64,000 nt of DNA from Inquilinus ginsengisoli_A (GTDB taxonomy: Bacteria > Pseudomonadota > Alphaproteobacteria > DSM-16000 > Inquilinaceae): positions 62,001-126,000 of the forward strand of contig NZ_JAVDPW010000002.1 in NCBI RefSeq assembly GCF_031453975.1. The letters are read 5' to 3'. Position 1 is the stretch's first letter; every line of letters begins with the position of its first letter. Under the pieces are notes generated by a model, which made no database searches, was not told where the DNA came from, and saw only the letters and a list, made by a program, of their open reading frames with translations. The translations under genes were made by a program, and so were the position numbers. Shown here piece after piece: positions 33,666 through 42,264 of the stretch.

Positions 33666-35522
33666 ATGAACGCCGCCACACCCCCCTCCGTCCTCGATAC
33701 GGCCAAGGGCCGTCACCCCTTGCGCTCGCTCGCGCCCTATCTCTGGCCGCCGGGCCAGTTGGAGATGCGGGCGCGGGTGGTGATCGCGGTGCTGCTGCTG
33801 ATCGCGGCCAAGGTCGCCAGCGTCTACACCCCGATCTTCTACAAGGACGCGATCGACACCCTGTCGATGAAGGGCGGGCTGGCGCTGATGCTGCCGGTCG
33901 GCGCGATCCTGGCCTATGGCATGGCGCGGGTGCTGAGCCTGGCCTTCGGCGAGCTGCGGGACGCGATCTTCGCCAAGGTGGCGCAGCGCGCCATCCGCCG
34001 CACCGGCCTGGCCACCTTCGAGCACCTGCACGGCCTGTCGCTGCGCTTCCATCTCGACCGCCAGACCGGCGGCCTGTCGCGGGCGATCGAACGCGGCAAT
34101 GCGGCGATCGACACGCTGCTGCGCTTCATGCTGTTCAACATCCTGCCGACCCTGGTCGAGATCCTGTTCGTCGTCGCCGTGCTGTGGTGGATCCTCGACA
34201 TCTGGTTCGCCCTGGTGACGTTGGTCACCGTCATCCTCTACGTCGCCTTCACCCTGATGGTGACGGAATGGCGGACCAAGTACCGCCGGCAGATGAACGA
34301 GACCGACCAGGAGGCCAACACCAAGGCGATCGACAGCCTGCTGAACTTCGAGACGGTCAAGTATTTCGGCAACGAGGCGCATGAGGCGCGGCGCTACGAG
34401 GCGTCGCTGATCCGGTACGAGCGCGCGGCGGTACGCAGCCAGGTCTCGCTGTCGCTGCTGAACATCGGCCAGGCCGCGATCATCGCCGCCGGGCTGACCG
34501 CCGTGATGTGGATGGCGGCCCAAGGCATCGTCGACGGCAAGCTGACGGTCGGCGACTTCGTGCTGGCCAACACCTATCTGATCCAGCTGTACCTGCCGCT
34601 GAACTTCTTCGGCTTCGTCTACCGCGAGGTGAAGCAGGCGCTGGTCGACATCGAGAAGATGTTCTCGCTGCTCGGCGTGCCGCCCGATGTGACGGATGCC
34701 CCCGGCGCCCCGCCGCTGGAGGTGCAGGGCGGCACGGTCAGCTTCACCGATGTCGAGTTCGGCTACGACCCGCGCCGGGTGATCCTGAAGGGGGTGACCT
34801 TCACCGTGCCGGCCGGCCACACCGTCGCCATCGTCGGTCCGACCGGCGCGGGCAAGTCGACCGTCAGCCGCCTGCTGTTCCGCTTCTACGACGTCACCGC
34901 CGGGTCGGTGCGGATCGACGGCCAGGACATCGGCGAGGTGACCCAGGCCAGCCTGCGCGCCGCCATCGGGATCGTGCCGCAGGACACCGTGCTGTTCAAC
35001 GACACCATCCGCTACAACATCGCCTATGGCCGCCCGGGCGCGAGCGAGGAGGAGGTGGTGGCGGCGGCGCAGATGGCCCGCATCCACGAGTTCATCCTGC
35101 GCCTGCCCGACGGCTACGAGACCAAGGTCGGCGAGCGCGGGCTGAAGCTGTCCGGCGGCGAGAAGCAACGCGTCGCCATCGCCCGCACCATCCTGAAGGA
35201 CCCGGCGATCCTGCTGTTCGACGAGGCGACCTCGGCGCTGGACACCAACACCGAGCGCGAGATCCAGGCCAATCTGCGCGAGGTCAGCCGCGGCAAGACC
35301 ACGCTGGTGATCGCGCATCGCCTGTCGACCGTGATCGACGCCGACGAGATCATCGTGCTGGCGGACGGCCGCATCGCCGAACGCGGCAGCCACGCCGACC
35401 TGCTGGCCCAGGACGGCCGCTACGCCGAGATGTGGCGCCGGCAGCAGGAGGCGGCGGAGCGCGGCGAACTGGTGGCGCCCGACCGGCCGAACCGCGACCC
35501 GGTGACGGTCGAGGTCTCGTGA
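33666..35522 (+). CDS. ABC exporter of the Atm1/HMT1 type
   Basis: A 618-residue half-transporter with fused permease and ATPase. The membrane domain (about 35-335) has six segments. The nucleotide-binding domain (about 360-590) carries Walker A GPTGAGKST, signature LSGGEKQR, Walker B ILLFDEATSALD and the H-loop IAHRLST. The sequence LETVKYFGNE-like (FETVKYFGNEAHEARRYEAS) and YLPLNFFGFVYREVKQALVD identify the Atm1 family, which exports glutathione-linked sulfur or metal conjugates. The start at 33666 lacks a strong Shine-Dalgarno. The stop overlaps the next gene's start as GTGA. Confidence 0.93.
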   Translation: MNAATPPSVLDTAKGRHPLRSLAPYLWPPGQLEMRARVVIAVLLLIAAKVASVYTPIFYKDAIDTLSMKGGLALMLPVGAILAYGMARVLSLAFGELRDAIFAKVAQRAIRRTGLATFEHLHGLSLRFHLDRQTGGLSRAIERGNAAIDTLLRFMLFNILPTLVEILFVVAVLWWILDIWFALVTLVTVILYVAFTLMVTEWRTKYRRQMNETDQEANTKAIDSLLNFETVKYFGNEAHEARRYEASLIRYERAAVRSQVSLSLLNIGQAAIIAAGLTAVMWMAAQGIVDGKLTVGDFVLANTYLIQLYLPLNFFGFVYREVKQALVDIEKMFSLLGVPPDVTDAPGAPPLEVQGGTVSFTDVEFGYDPRRVILKGVTFTVPAGHTVAIVGPTGAGKSTVSRLLFRFYDVTAGSVRIDGQDIGEVTQASLRAAIGIVPQDTVLFNDTIRYNIAYGRPGASEEEVVAAAQMARIHEFILRLPDGYETKVGERGLKLSGGEKQRVAIARTILKDPAILLFDEATSALDTNTEREIQANLREVSRGKTTLVIAHRLSTVIDADEIIVLADGRIAERGSHADLLAQDGRYAEMWRRQQEAAERGELVAPDRPNRDPVTVEVS

Positions 35523-36226
35523 CCGCAGGGCGCCTGATCCTGGCGCTGGGCATACTGATCGGACTCTGCGTCCCGGCCGCGGCGTCGCCGCTTCCCCGGT
35601 CGGTGGTGTTCGCGCGGGCCTTCGGCCCCGACTTCACGGTGACGGCCAAGGACGGCGCGACCCATCTCTCCGGCCTGGAGATCGGCCGCCTGGACGTGCC
35701 GAGCGGCCGCATCGTGGCTTGCGATCCCTTCGCCTGCGACGGCGCCGAAGCCTTCACCCGCAGCGTGCCGACCGGCACGTTCCCGGTCCAGCTGGCGATG
35801 GCCCGGCTGCCGGCCGGCGACCAGCGGGTGGCGTTCGCGCGCATCCTGTTCGCCGATCGGCCGGCGCTGCGCTGGACCATGGCGCTCCACCCCGGTCAGC
35901 ACCCGAAGGATCTCAAGTCCGGCTATTTCTTCGGCTACGGGGTCGACACCGGCACCGGCGCATTCATGGATGCGAGCGTCCAGGCCCCCTATCTGGCAGA
36001 GACCGCGGACAGCGATCTCACCGCGGATCTGGTCGACGTCATGAACCGGGCCGAAGCGGAGAACCGGGGCGGGCTGCTCTACGCGACCGGCCCAGGCAAT
36101 GTCGCCATGATCTCCTCCGGCTTCGGGGACGGCCTCTACCCATCGTATTTCGGCCTCGACAAGGCCGGCCGGGTGGTCGCGCTGGTCACCGATTTCGGCG
36201 TGGTGGAGTGGCGGGCCGGGAAGTAG
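35519..36226 (+). CDS. Exported DUF4241 family protein
   Basis: A 235-residue protein starting at GTG 35519, overlapping the ABC exporter stop (GTGA), so the two are translationally coupled. Residues 1-24 form a signal peptide (GRLILALGILIGLCVPAAAS). The rest matches the DUF4241 pattern: ALRWTMALHPGQ, GYFFGYGVDTGTGAFMD, a repeated acidic/aromatic region, and ATGPGNVAMISSGFGDGLYP with VVALVTDFGVV at the end. The family has no assigned biochemical function. Its tie to an Atm1-type exporter could mean a periplasmic partner, but this is inference. Confidence 0.82.
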   Translation: MTAGRLILALGILIGLCVPAAASPLPRSVVFARAFGPDFTVTAKDGATHLSGLEIGRLDVPSGRIVACDPFACDGAEAFTRSVPTGTFPVQLAMARLPAGDQRVAFARILFADRPALRWTMALHPGQHPKDLKSGYFFGYGVDTGTGAFMDASVQAPYLAETADSDLTADLVDVMNRAEAENRGGLLYATGPGNVAMISSGFGDGLYPSYFGLDKAGRVVALVTDFGVVEWRAGK

Positions 36227-36242
36227 CCGGCCGCTCCTTCCG

Positions 36243-37547
36243 TCACCGGCGCGGCAGGACCGCTCCCGCCAGGCGTTCGGGCATCAGGGTCGGCGCCATG
36301 GCCGCCTTGGCCGGGCTGCGCACGAACACCGCGACCGACAGCGCGCCCAGGATGGCGATGGCGCCGGTCAGCACGAAGGCGCCGGCGAAGCTGCCGGTCC
36401 ATTCGACGATGAAGCCGGTGACCGCCGGGGCGACGATGCCGGCGAGGTTGGCGATCAGGTGGACGAAGCCGCCGACGCTGCCGACCCGCCCCGGCTCCAC
36501 CGTGTCCAGCACGATCGCCCAGTAGGTGTTGGCGGTCAGGTACATGAAGAAGACCGAGATCGCCATCAGCGCCACCACGGCGGCGACGCCCGTGACCACG
36601 CCCGCCAGAGCGACGCAGACCGCGGCGATGGCCAGGCTGCCGGCCAGGATCAGCTTGCGCGCGAACAGCGGGTTGCCGGTGCGCTTGTAGATGTGGTCGC
36701 AGACGAAGCCGCCCAGCACCATGCCGACGCAGCCGACCAGCCACGGAATGGCGTTGACCACGCCCATCTTCTGGATGCTGAGGTGCTGGGCCGAGGTCAG
36801 GTAGCTGGGGAACCAGGACAGGAAGAAATAGAGGATGTAGGCGTAGCCGAAGAAGGCGAAGGCGGTGGCCAGGATGGCCGGCCGCCGGAGATAGGCCGAG
36901 AGCGGCAGCCGGGACAGCGCCGGGGCGTCGGCCCTCGCCTTCTCCACCGTCTCCCGCTCGCTGTCCTCGAGCCAGCGGTGCTGGTCCGGCCGGTCGGTGG
37001 CGAACAGCACCCAGCACGCCACCCAGGCCAGCCCGATCACGGCGATGACGATGAAGGAGATGCGCCAGCCCGCCATCACCGCGATGGTGCCGACCACCGG
37101 GCCGGCCAGGGCGGCGCCGATCGGCTGGCCGGCATTGGCGAGGCCGACGGCGCTGGCCTGCTCGTGGCGGGGGAACCAGTTGCTGACCACCTTGTTCGCG
37201 GTGGCGCTGAACGGCCCCTCGCCCATGCCGAAGATCACCCGCACCACCAGCAGGGCGGCGATGCTGGTGGCCGCCGCGGTCAGCCCGCAGAACACCGACC
37301 AGACCGTCATGGCCAGGGTGAACACGTTCTTCGGCCCGATCCGATCGGACGCCCAACCGCCGACGAAGCAGAACAGCGCGTAGCCGAAGAAGAAGCTGCT
37401 GAAGACGATGCCGAGGCGGGCGGGGTCGAGGTCGAGATCCTGGGCGATCAGCGGCGCCGCGATCGACAGCGCCGCCCGGTCGAGGTAGCTGATGCCGCCG
37501 CCGAGGAACAGCAGGAAGACGATGAACCACCGCAGGCGCGCGAACAT
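36243..37547 (-). CDS. MFS transporter, anion:cation symporter (ACS) family
   Basis: A 434-residue transporter with about 12 membrane segments. It is related to hexuronate, glucarate, tartrate and phthalate permeases (ACS family). Motifs: GGGISYLDRAALSIAAPLIA at the N-terminus, GGWASDRIGPKNVF (MFS motif A, loop 2-3) and FGMGEGPFSATANKVVSNWF, typical of the ACS group. It probably takes up an organic acid anion with H+ or Na+. It lies in the same direction as the PhyH dioxygenase (118 bases between them), with IclR divergent beyond; IclR regulators often control such uptake-plus-oxidation units. The substrate is unknown. Confidence 0.9.
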   Translation of the reverse strand: MFARLRWFIVFLLFLGGGISYLDRAALSIAAPLIAQDLDLDPARLGIVFSSFFFGYALFCFVGGWASDRIGPKNVFTLAMTVWSVFCGLTAAATSIAALLVVRVIFGMGEGPFSATANKVVSNWFPRHEQASAVGLANAGQPIGAALAGPVVGTIAVMAGWRISFIVIAVIGLAWVACWVLFATDRPDQHRWLEDSERETVEKARADAPALSRLPLSAYLRRPAILATAFAFFGYAYILYFFLSWFPSYLTSAQHLSIQKMGVVNAIPWLVGCVGMVLGGFVCDHIYKRTGNPLFARKLILAGSLAIAAVCVALAGVVTGVAAVVALMAISVFFMYLTANTYWAIVLDTVEPGRVGSVGGFVHLIANLAGIVAPAVTGFIVEWTGSFAGAFVLTGAIAILGALSVAVFVRSPAKAAMAPTLMPERLAGAVLPRR

Positions 37548-37665
37548 GGCGTCCCTCCCCTATGGGACCGGCCGCTGCGGCCAGTCGCCTATGGTGCCGG
37601 CCTTGCTGGCCGGTCGGATTGCTTGCCCGTCCGCGCCCCGGACGGACGCGGACGGATCGGTGACG

Positions 37666-38493
37666 TCAGGCCGCCGGCGGCCGGTCGGTGCCGCGCATCA
37701 GGATCTGCTGGTGCGCGCCGGTGACCTGGGCGTGGAACGCCAACGCCGCCTCGGACAGGTCGGACTCGGGCCGCTGTTCCGGCGCGAAGTTGTGGAAGGC
37801 ATCGACGCCGCGGACCAGCGTGGCGGTGTCGTGCGTGCCGACGACCTGGCGGACATGGGTCGGCAGGTAGCGGATGGCGAAGCCGATGCGGCGCTTGCCC
37901 GACGGGTTCGGATCCGAGCCATGGATCAGCCGGACATGGTGCAGCGACATCTCGCCGGGCTGCAGCACCAGCATGTGCGCCCGCTTCTCATCGACCTCGA
38001 CCGCGATCTCCTGGCCGCGCGACAGCAGGTTGTTGGCGGCGAAGGTGTCGCGATGCGGCACCTGGTCCAGCAGGTGGCTGTCCGGGATCACCCGCATCGC
38101 CCCGTTTTCCGCCGTGCTTTCGGACAGCGCGACCCAGGCGGTGACGATGTCGGCGGGGTCGAGGCCCCAATAGGTCGAATCCTGGTGCCAGGAGACGTAG
38201 CCGGGATCGTGCGGCTCCTTGATGAAGAAGCTCGACCCCCAGGCCAGAATGTTGGGACCGATGATATCCTCGACCGCGTCGAGGATGCGGGGATGCCGGA
38301 TCAGGTCGTCCAGCCAGGTGAACAGGAGATGGCTCTTGTGACGCAGCGGCCCCTTCAGCGCGCCATGTGCGGCCTCATGCGCCTCGAGCTGCCGGCGGGC
38401 CTCCGCCGCCTCCTTGGCCGAGAGCGCGCGGATCGGCGCGACATAGCCATGCTGCTGGTAGTGCGTCACCGAATCCGGGGACAGCATCTTCAT
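37666..38493 (-). CDS. Phytanoyl-CoA dioxygenase (PhyH) family protein
   Basis: A 275-residue Fe(II)/2-oxoglutarate oxygenase. The iron ligands His103 and Asp105 are in WHQDSTYWG and the distal His is His191 in LIHGSDPNPSGKRR, whose Arg probably binds 2-oxoglutarate. The family hydroxylates diverse small molecules, not only phytanoyl-CoA. GGAGGAACC precedes the start at 38493. The gene is divergent from an IclR regulator, with a perfect inverted repeat in its leader, and upstream of an ACS-type transporter on the same strand. A role in catabolism of an imported acid or osmolyte is plausible. Confidence 0.9.
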   Translation of the reverse strand: MKMLSPDSVTHYQQHGYVAPIRALSAKEAAEARRQLEAHEAAHGALKGPLRHKSHLLFTWLDDLIRHPRILDAVEDIIGPNILAWGSSFFIKEPHDPGYVSWHQDSTYWGLDPADIVTAWVALSESTAENGAMRVIPDSHLLDQVPHRDTFAANNLLSRGQEIAVEVDEKRAHMLVLQPGEMSLHHVRLIHGSDPNPSGKRRIGFAIRYLPTHVRQVVGTHDTATLVRGVDAFHNFAPEQRPESDLSEAALAFHAQVTGAHQQILMRGTDRPPAA

Positions 38494-38510
38494 GGCGGTT
38501 CCTCCGATGC

Positions 38511-38554
38511 CGGATACCTTGGCGGTATCCGAATTTCATTGGTGTCGTTATAAT
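38511..38554. promoter_or_regulatory. Operator and -10 element between phyH-like and iclR-like genes
   Basis: A perfect inverted repeat CGGATACC-N5-GGTATCCG (38511-38531) lies 18 bases upstream of the dioxygenase start. A consensus TATAAT (38549-38554) on the plus strand sits only 7 bases before the IclR-type ATG at 38562; the same A/T block can serve a minus-strand promoter. The repeat is a good IclR-type operator candidate. Confidence 0.6.
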
Positions 38555-38561
38555 TTCAAAT

Positions 38562-39374
38562 ATGGAACGCCATATGGATGATGAAGTCAACGCTGACGAC
38601 AGGGGGGCCGACGACACCGCCCCCCGCCCCGGCGCGCCCGCGCTGGAGAAGGGGCTGGACCTGCTGGAGGCGCTGGCGGCCGAACCCGGCGGCATCACCC
38701 AGAAGCAGCTGGCGGCCCGCGTCGGCCGATCGGTCGGCGAGATCTTCCGCATGCTCGGGGTGCTGGAGCGGCGCGGTTATGTCGCCCGCAATCCGAAGAC
38801 CGGTGAATACGGCCTGACCCTGCGGCTGTTCCAGCTGGGAACGCAGCACCCGCCGACCCGCCGGCTGCAGCAGGCGGCGCTGCCGGTGATGGAGGCGCTG
38901 GCCGCCCAGGTCGCGCTGGCCTGCCATCTCAGCATGGCCAGCGGCGAGCATTTCCTGATTGTCGCCCAGGCGGAGCCCGACCGGCCGATGGGCTGGACGG
39001 TGCGGCTCGGCGCCGTCTTCCCGCTGTCGACCCATCTGGTCTCGGCCCGCATCCTCACCGCCTTCCAGCGGGAGCCACGGCGCGGCGAGATGGTGCGGAT
39101 CATGGCGCAGCGCGACGACCTGCCGGTCGACGACATCCTGGCCCGGCTGGAGGGCATCGCGGCGACCGGGCACGACGTGGCGCCGAGCGAGACGGCGCCC
39201 GGCCTGACCGACATGAGCGCGCCGATCCTGGATCCCTCCGGCCTCGCCGTCGCGGCGCTGAGCCTGCCCTACCTGCCGCAGCGCGGGAACACGGTGTCGC
39301 TGGCCGAGGCGCTGGCCGCGCTGCGCGAAGCGGCCGCGCGCATCTCGGAGCAGATCGGCGGCCCGGCCGGCTGA
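38562..39374 (+). CDS. IclR-family transcriptional regulator
   Basis: A 270-residue regulator. The winged helix-turn-helix is at about 25-85 (PALEKGLDLLEALAAEPGGI, then KQLAARVGRSVGEIFRMLGV). The IclR effector domain runs from about 95 to 260. It is divergent from the PhyH dioxygenase gene, which together with the ACS transporter is its likely target. The start is uncertain. ATG 38562 lies 7 bases after a consensus -10, which would give a nearly leaderless mRNA. ATG 38574 has a weak GGAACG before it and would remove four residues. Confidence 0.9.
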   Translation: MERHMDDEVNADDRGADDTAPRPGAPALEKGLDLLEALAAEPGGITQKQLAARVGRSVGEIFRMLGVLERRGYVARNPKTGEYGLTLRLFQLGTQHPPTRRLQQAALPVMEALAAQVALACHLSMASGEHFLIVAQAEPDRPMGWTVRLGAVFPLSTHLVSARILTAFQREPRRGEMVRIMAQRDDLPVDDILARLEGIAATGHDVAPSETAPGLTDMSAPILDPSGLAVAALSLPYLPQRGNTVSLAEALAALREAAARISEQIGGPAG

Positions 39375-39383
39375 GGCGGCGCC

Positions 39384-39698
39384 TCAACCCTCCTGCTTGG
39401 CCTTGGCCAGCCGCGCGCTCTCGCGCTTCAGCGGACGGCTGACCGGGCAGACCTCCTGGACGAATCCGTTCAGCGTGTTGGCCAGGTTGTCCTGCAGCAG
39501 CCGGTAGTAGACGTACTGGCCGCGCTTCTCCCCGGCGATCAGCCCAGCCGCCTCGAGCACGCTGAGATGCTGCGAGATCGACGGCTTCGACATCTCGAAG
39601 CGCGAGGCGATCTCGCCGGCGCTGAGCTCGGCATGGGCGAGATAGGCCAGGATCTTGCGGCGGTGGACCGACGACAGGGCTTCGAAAACACGCTGCAT
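39384..39698 (-). CDS. ArsR-family transcriptional repressor
   Basis: A 104-residue ArsR/SmtB winged helix-turn-helix protein (RVFEALSSVHRRKILAYLAH, then EIASRFEMSKPSISQHLSVL). One Cys (C84 region, VCPVS) is present, but no classical CxC metal-binding motif is visible, so it may sense redox or a small molecule rather than a metal. It is divergent from the desaturase-like gene. Two copies of a 20-bp AT-rich operator occupy the shared promoter region (39725-39790), so it most likely represses itself and the desaturase gene. Confidence 0.9.
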   Translation of the reverse strand: MQRVFEALSSVHRRKILAYLAHAELSAGEIASRFEMSKPSISQHLSVLEAAGLIAGEKRGQYVYYRLLQDNLANTLNGFVQEVCPVSRPLKRESARLAKAKQEG

Positions 39699-39724
39699 GA
39701 TGGTCCCGCCACAAGCTCGACACA

Positions 39725-39790
39725 GTAATTAAGTATTTAACTAACCATTGACAGCCGCGCCGCCTTCTAGTTAGGTAAATACCTAATTAC
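39725..39790. promoter_or_regulatory. Paired inverted ArsR operators and divergent promoters
   Basis: A 20-bp sequence, TTAGGTA-AA-TACCTAA followed by TTAC (39771-39790), recurs in reverse orientation at 39725-39744 with two substitutions. The first copy is itself a 7-bp-arm palindrome. A perfect TTGACA (39748-39753) on the plus strand places the second operator over the expected -10 region of the desaturase-like gene. Confidence 0.75.
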
Positions 39791-39838
39791 CGAATTCGAC
39801 GGCGCGACGCAACCGTTGCCGGGACGAAGGGGGCACCC

Positions 39839-40756
39839 ATGGCCTGTCTCTCCACCCCGCGGATGATGGCCGATGCCGAAACCAGCGCAGTGCGCGGCCG
39901 GGTGGAATGGGCCCCGGCGCGGTCGCTGTGGACCGGCGGTATGACGGTCGCGGCGCTCGGCCTCGCCCCCTTCGCCACGAGTTGGAGCGCCGTGGCGCTG
40001 TTCGTCGCCACCACCGCCGTCACGATCTGCGCCGGCCATTCCGTCGGCATGCACCGGCTGCTGATCCATCGCAGCTTCGCGGCGCCGCTGTGGGTCGAGC
40101 ACCTCATGGTCACTCTCGGCACGCTGGTCGGCATGGCCGGGCCGGTCGGCATGATGCGGCTGCACGATACCCGCGACTGGGCCCAGCGCCAGGCGGAGTG
40201 CCACGACCTGCACGCCCACCGTGCCGGCATGCTGCGCGACGCCTGGTGGCAGATGCATTGCCGGCTGGTGCTGGACCGCCCGCCCCGCTTCGCGCCGGAA
40301 GCCCATGTCGTCCAGAACCGGTTCTACCGCTTCCTGGAACGCAGTTGGATGCTGCAGCAGCTGCCCTGGGCCCTCCTGTTCTGGAGCATCGGCGGCCTGC
40401 CCTGGCTGGTCTGGGGCGTGCCGGTGCGGGTGGCGGTGTCGCTGACCGGCCACTGGCTGGTCGGACACTTCGCGCACCGCCGCGGTGACCAGGGCTGGCG
40501 GGTCGAGGGCGTGGCGGTGCAGGGCTACAACATCCGCCATTGCGGCCTGGTCACCTTCGGCGAGTCCTGGCACGGCAACCACCACGCCTTCCCGGACTCG
40601 GCCCGCCTCGGGCTCGAACCCGGCCAGGCCGATCCCGGCTGGTGGCTGCTGTGCGCCCTGGAGCGCTTGGGCCTGGTCTGGGACCTGAAGCAACCCGCCG
40701 ACCTGCCGCCGCGGGCAGGGCTGCAGCGGGTGCGGCCGGCGCAAGCCGCGGGCTGA
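39839..40756 (+). CDS. Fatty-acid desaturase-like membrane protein
   Basis: A 305-residue membrane protein of the acyl-CoA/fatty-acid desaturase type. Hydrophobic segments surround His-box-like motifs: GHSVGMHRLLIHRSF near residue 66, HDLHAHRAG near 121, and ESWHGNHHAFPDSARLG near 256. These would bind a di-iron centre that introduces a double bond or hydroxyl. The first boxes differ from the textbook HxxxxH and HxxHH spacing, so the reaction is uncertain. It is controlled, by position, by the divergent ArsR protein. The next small membrane-protein gene starts 27 bases after its stop and may be cotranscribed. Confidence 0.8.
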   Translation: MACLSTPRMMADAETSAVRGRVEWAPARSLWTGGMTVAALGLAPFATSWSAVALFVATTAVTICAGHSVGMHRLLIHRSFAAPLWVEHLMVTLGTLVGMAGPVGMMRLHDTRDWAQRQAECHDLHAHRAGMLRDAWWQMHCRLVLDRPPRFAPEAHVVQNRFYRFLERSWMLQQLPWALLFWSIGGLPWLVWGVPVRVAVSLTGHWLVGHFAHRRGDQGWRVEGVAVQGYNIRHCGLVTFGESWHGNHHAFPDSARLGLEPGQADPGWWLLCALERLGLVWDLKQPADLPPRAGLQRVRPAQAAG

Positions 40757-40783
40757 CTGGGCTCCATGAGACAGGAGGAAACC

Positions 40784-41173
40784 ATGCCCTGGATCGGGGC
40801 CACCCTTCTCGGCGCGCTCGTGCCCGCCGCTATCGTCTCGGTAGTGTTGGCGTGGCAGGAGTCTGCGGCCCTGTTGCTGCCGGCCTTAAGCTTCGCCTTC
40901 ATTATCACGCTCGGCCATACCCTCATCCTCGGCCTGCCGGTGGCGCTTTTCTATCGCGCGAAGCGCTGGCATCGGCCCGAGTTGGCCGTCGCGACCGGAT
41001 TCCTGATCGGAGTGGTCCCGGTCGGCGTGCTCGGCTGGCGGATACCCGTCTGGCCGGGATACCTTCTCATCCTTGTCCTGTTCGGAGGCCTCGGCGCATC
41101 CGGGGCGCTGGCGTTCTGGCTGACGCTGCGCCGGGCCGGCGTCCTGGATGGCGCCCCTGCGTCCTCTGAATAG
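40784..41173 (+). CDS. Small integral membrane protein, 129 residues
   Basis: A hydrophobic protein with four predicted membrane segments (about 5-25, 32-55, 70-88, 95-118). I do not recognise a family. It has a very good ribosome binding site (CAGGAGGAAACC, then ATG 40784). It follows the desaturase-like gene after 27 bases on the same strand, so a joint role in membrane lipid adaptation is possible. Its short Arg/Lys-rich loop (FYRAKRWHRPE) should face the cytoplasm. Confidence 0.72.
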   Translation: MPWIGATLLGALVPAAIVSVVLAWQESAALLLPALSFAFIITLGHTLILGLPVALFYRAKRWHRPELAVATGFLIGVVPVGVLGWRIPVWPGYLLILVLFGGLGASGALAFWLTLRRAGVLDGAPASSE

Positions 41174-41231
41174 GCACGCCCGGCCAAATCGCCTAGCCTT
41201 CCCAATGCAGAATCATCGCGAGGGATTGCAG

Positions 41232-42206
41232 GTGACGGCGGAGACGATCGAGGGCATGGCGGCGCAGATCCGCGGCGGCGACCGCCGTGCCCTGGCCCGC
41301 GCCATCACCCTGGTCGAGTCCCGCCGCAGCGACCACCGCGACCGCGCCGAGGCCTTGCTGGAGGCGCTGGCGCCTGCCGCCGGCGGCGCCATCCGCATCG
41401 GCATCTCCGGCCCGCCCGGCGTCGGCAAATCGACCTTCATCGAAGCCTTCGGCCTGCACCTGACCGGCCAGGGCCATCGCGTCGCGGTGCTGGCGGTCGA
41501 TCCCTCGTCGCAACGCTCCGGCGGCTCGATCCTGGGCGACAAGACGCGGATGGAGCTGCTGACCCGCGACCCGGCCGCCTTCATCCGCCCCTCCCCGGCC
41601 GGCGCGACGCTGGGCGGGGTGGCGCGGCGGACGCGCGAATCCCTGCTGCTGTGCGAGGCCGCCGGCTATGACGTGGTGGTGGTCGAGACCGTCGGCGTCG
41701 GCCAGTCGGAGACCGCGGTGGCGCAGATGGTCGACGTGTTCCTGCTGCTGCTGATGCCCGGCGCCGGCGACGAGCTGCAGGGCATCAAGCGCGGCATCGT
41801 CGAGGTCGCCGACATCCTGGTGGTGAACAAGGCCGATGGCGACCAGAAGGGCGCCGCCAACCACGCCGCCGCCGAATACCGCCACGCTTTGGCGCTGCTG
41901 CGCGGCAGCGGCGGTTGGGCGCCGCCCGTGCTGCAATGCTCGGCGCTGGAGAACCGCGGCATCGACGCGGTGTGGGACATGATCGGCCGCTTCCGCGCCG
42001 AGATGGCCGAGGCCCTGGCCGTGCGCCGCGCCGACCAGGCCCGAGGCTGGCTGTGGCGCGAGCTGGGCGACGGGCTGCTCGACGCCCTGCGCGGCCATCC
42101 CGCCATCGCCGCGGCGCTGCCGGCGCTGGAGGCCGAGGTCGCCGCCGGCCGTCTGCTGCCGACTTTGGCCGCCCGGCGGCTGCTGGAGCGGTTCCTGGGG
42201 AGCTGA
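41232..42206 (+). CDS. meaB: Methylmalonyl-CoA mutase-associated GTPase MeaB
   Basis: A 324-residue G3E-type P-loop GTPase. Walker A is GISGPPGVGKSTFIEAFG, with DPSSQRSGGSILGDKTRM, ETVGVGQSETAVAQMVD and the guanine motif NKAD following in the order of MeaB/ArgK. MeaB protects and reloads adenosylcobalamin in methylmalonyl-CoA mutase. No mutase gene is nearby. GTG 41232 has GAGGG seven bases ahead and gives the typical length; ATG 41205 would add nine residues but lacks a ribosome site. Confidence 0.93.
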   Translation: MTAETIEGMAAQIRGGDRRALARAITLVESRRSDHRDRAEALLEALAPAAGGAIRIGISGPPGVGKSTFIEAFGLHLTGQGHRVAVLAVDPSSQRSGGSILGDKTRMELLTRDPAAFIRPSPAGATLGGVARRTRESLLLCEAAGYDVVVVETVGVGQSETAVAQMVDVFLLLLMPGAGDELQGIKRGIVEVADILVVNKADGDQKGAANHAAAEYRHALALLRGSGGWAPPVLQCSALENRGIDAVWDMIGRFRAEMAEALAVRRADQARGWLWRELGDGLLDALRGHPAIAAALPALEAEVAAGRLLPTLAARRLLERFLGS

Positions 42207-42227
42207 CGGCCGGACCGTTCGATCGGT

Positions 42228-42252
42228 CGGGCCCGCGCGTTGCGCGGACCCG
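42228..42252. terminator. GC-rich hairpin between convergent genes
   Basis: CGGGCCCGCGC and GCGCGGACCCG pair around GTT with one mismatch, between the meaB stop (42206) and the small gene ending at 42265 on the other strand. There is no T-run. Confidence 0.45.
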
Positions 42253-42264
42253 ACCGGATCGTCC

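Noticed and set aside
34508..35518. The long frame upstream of the DUF4241 gene, overlapping the ABC exporter
   Set aside because: Arg-rich shadow of the exporter. The real DUF4241 start is GTG 35519 with a signal peptide.
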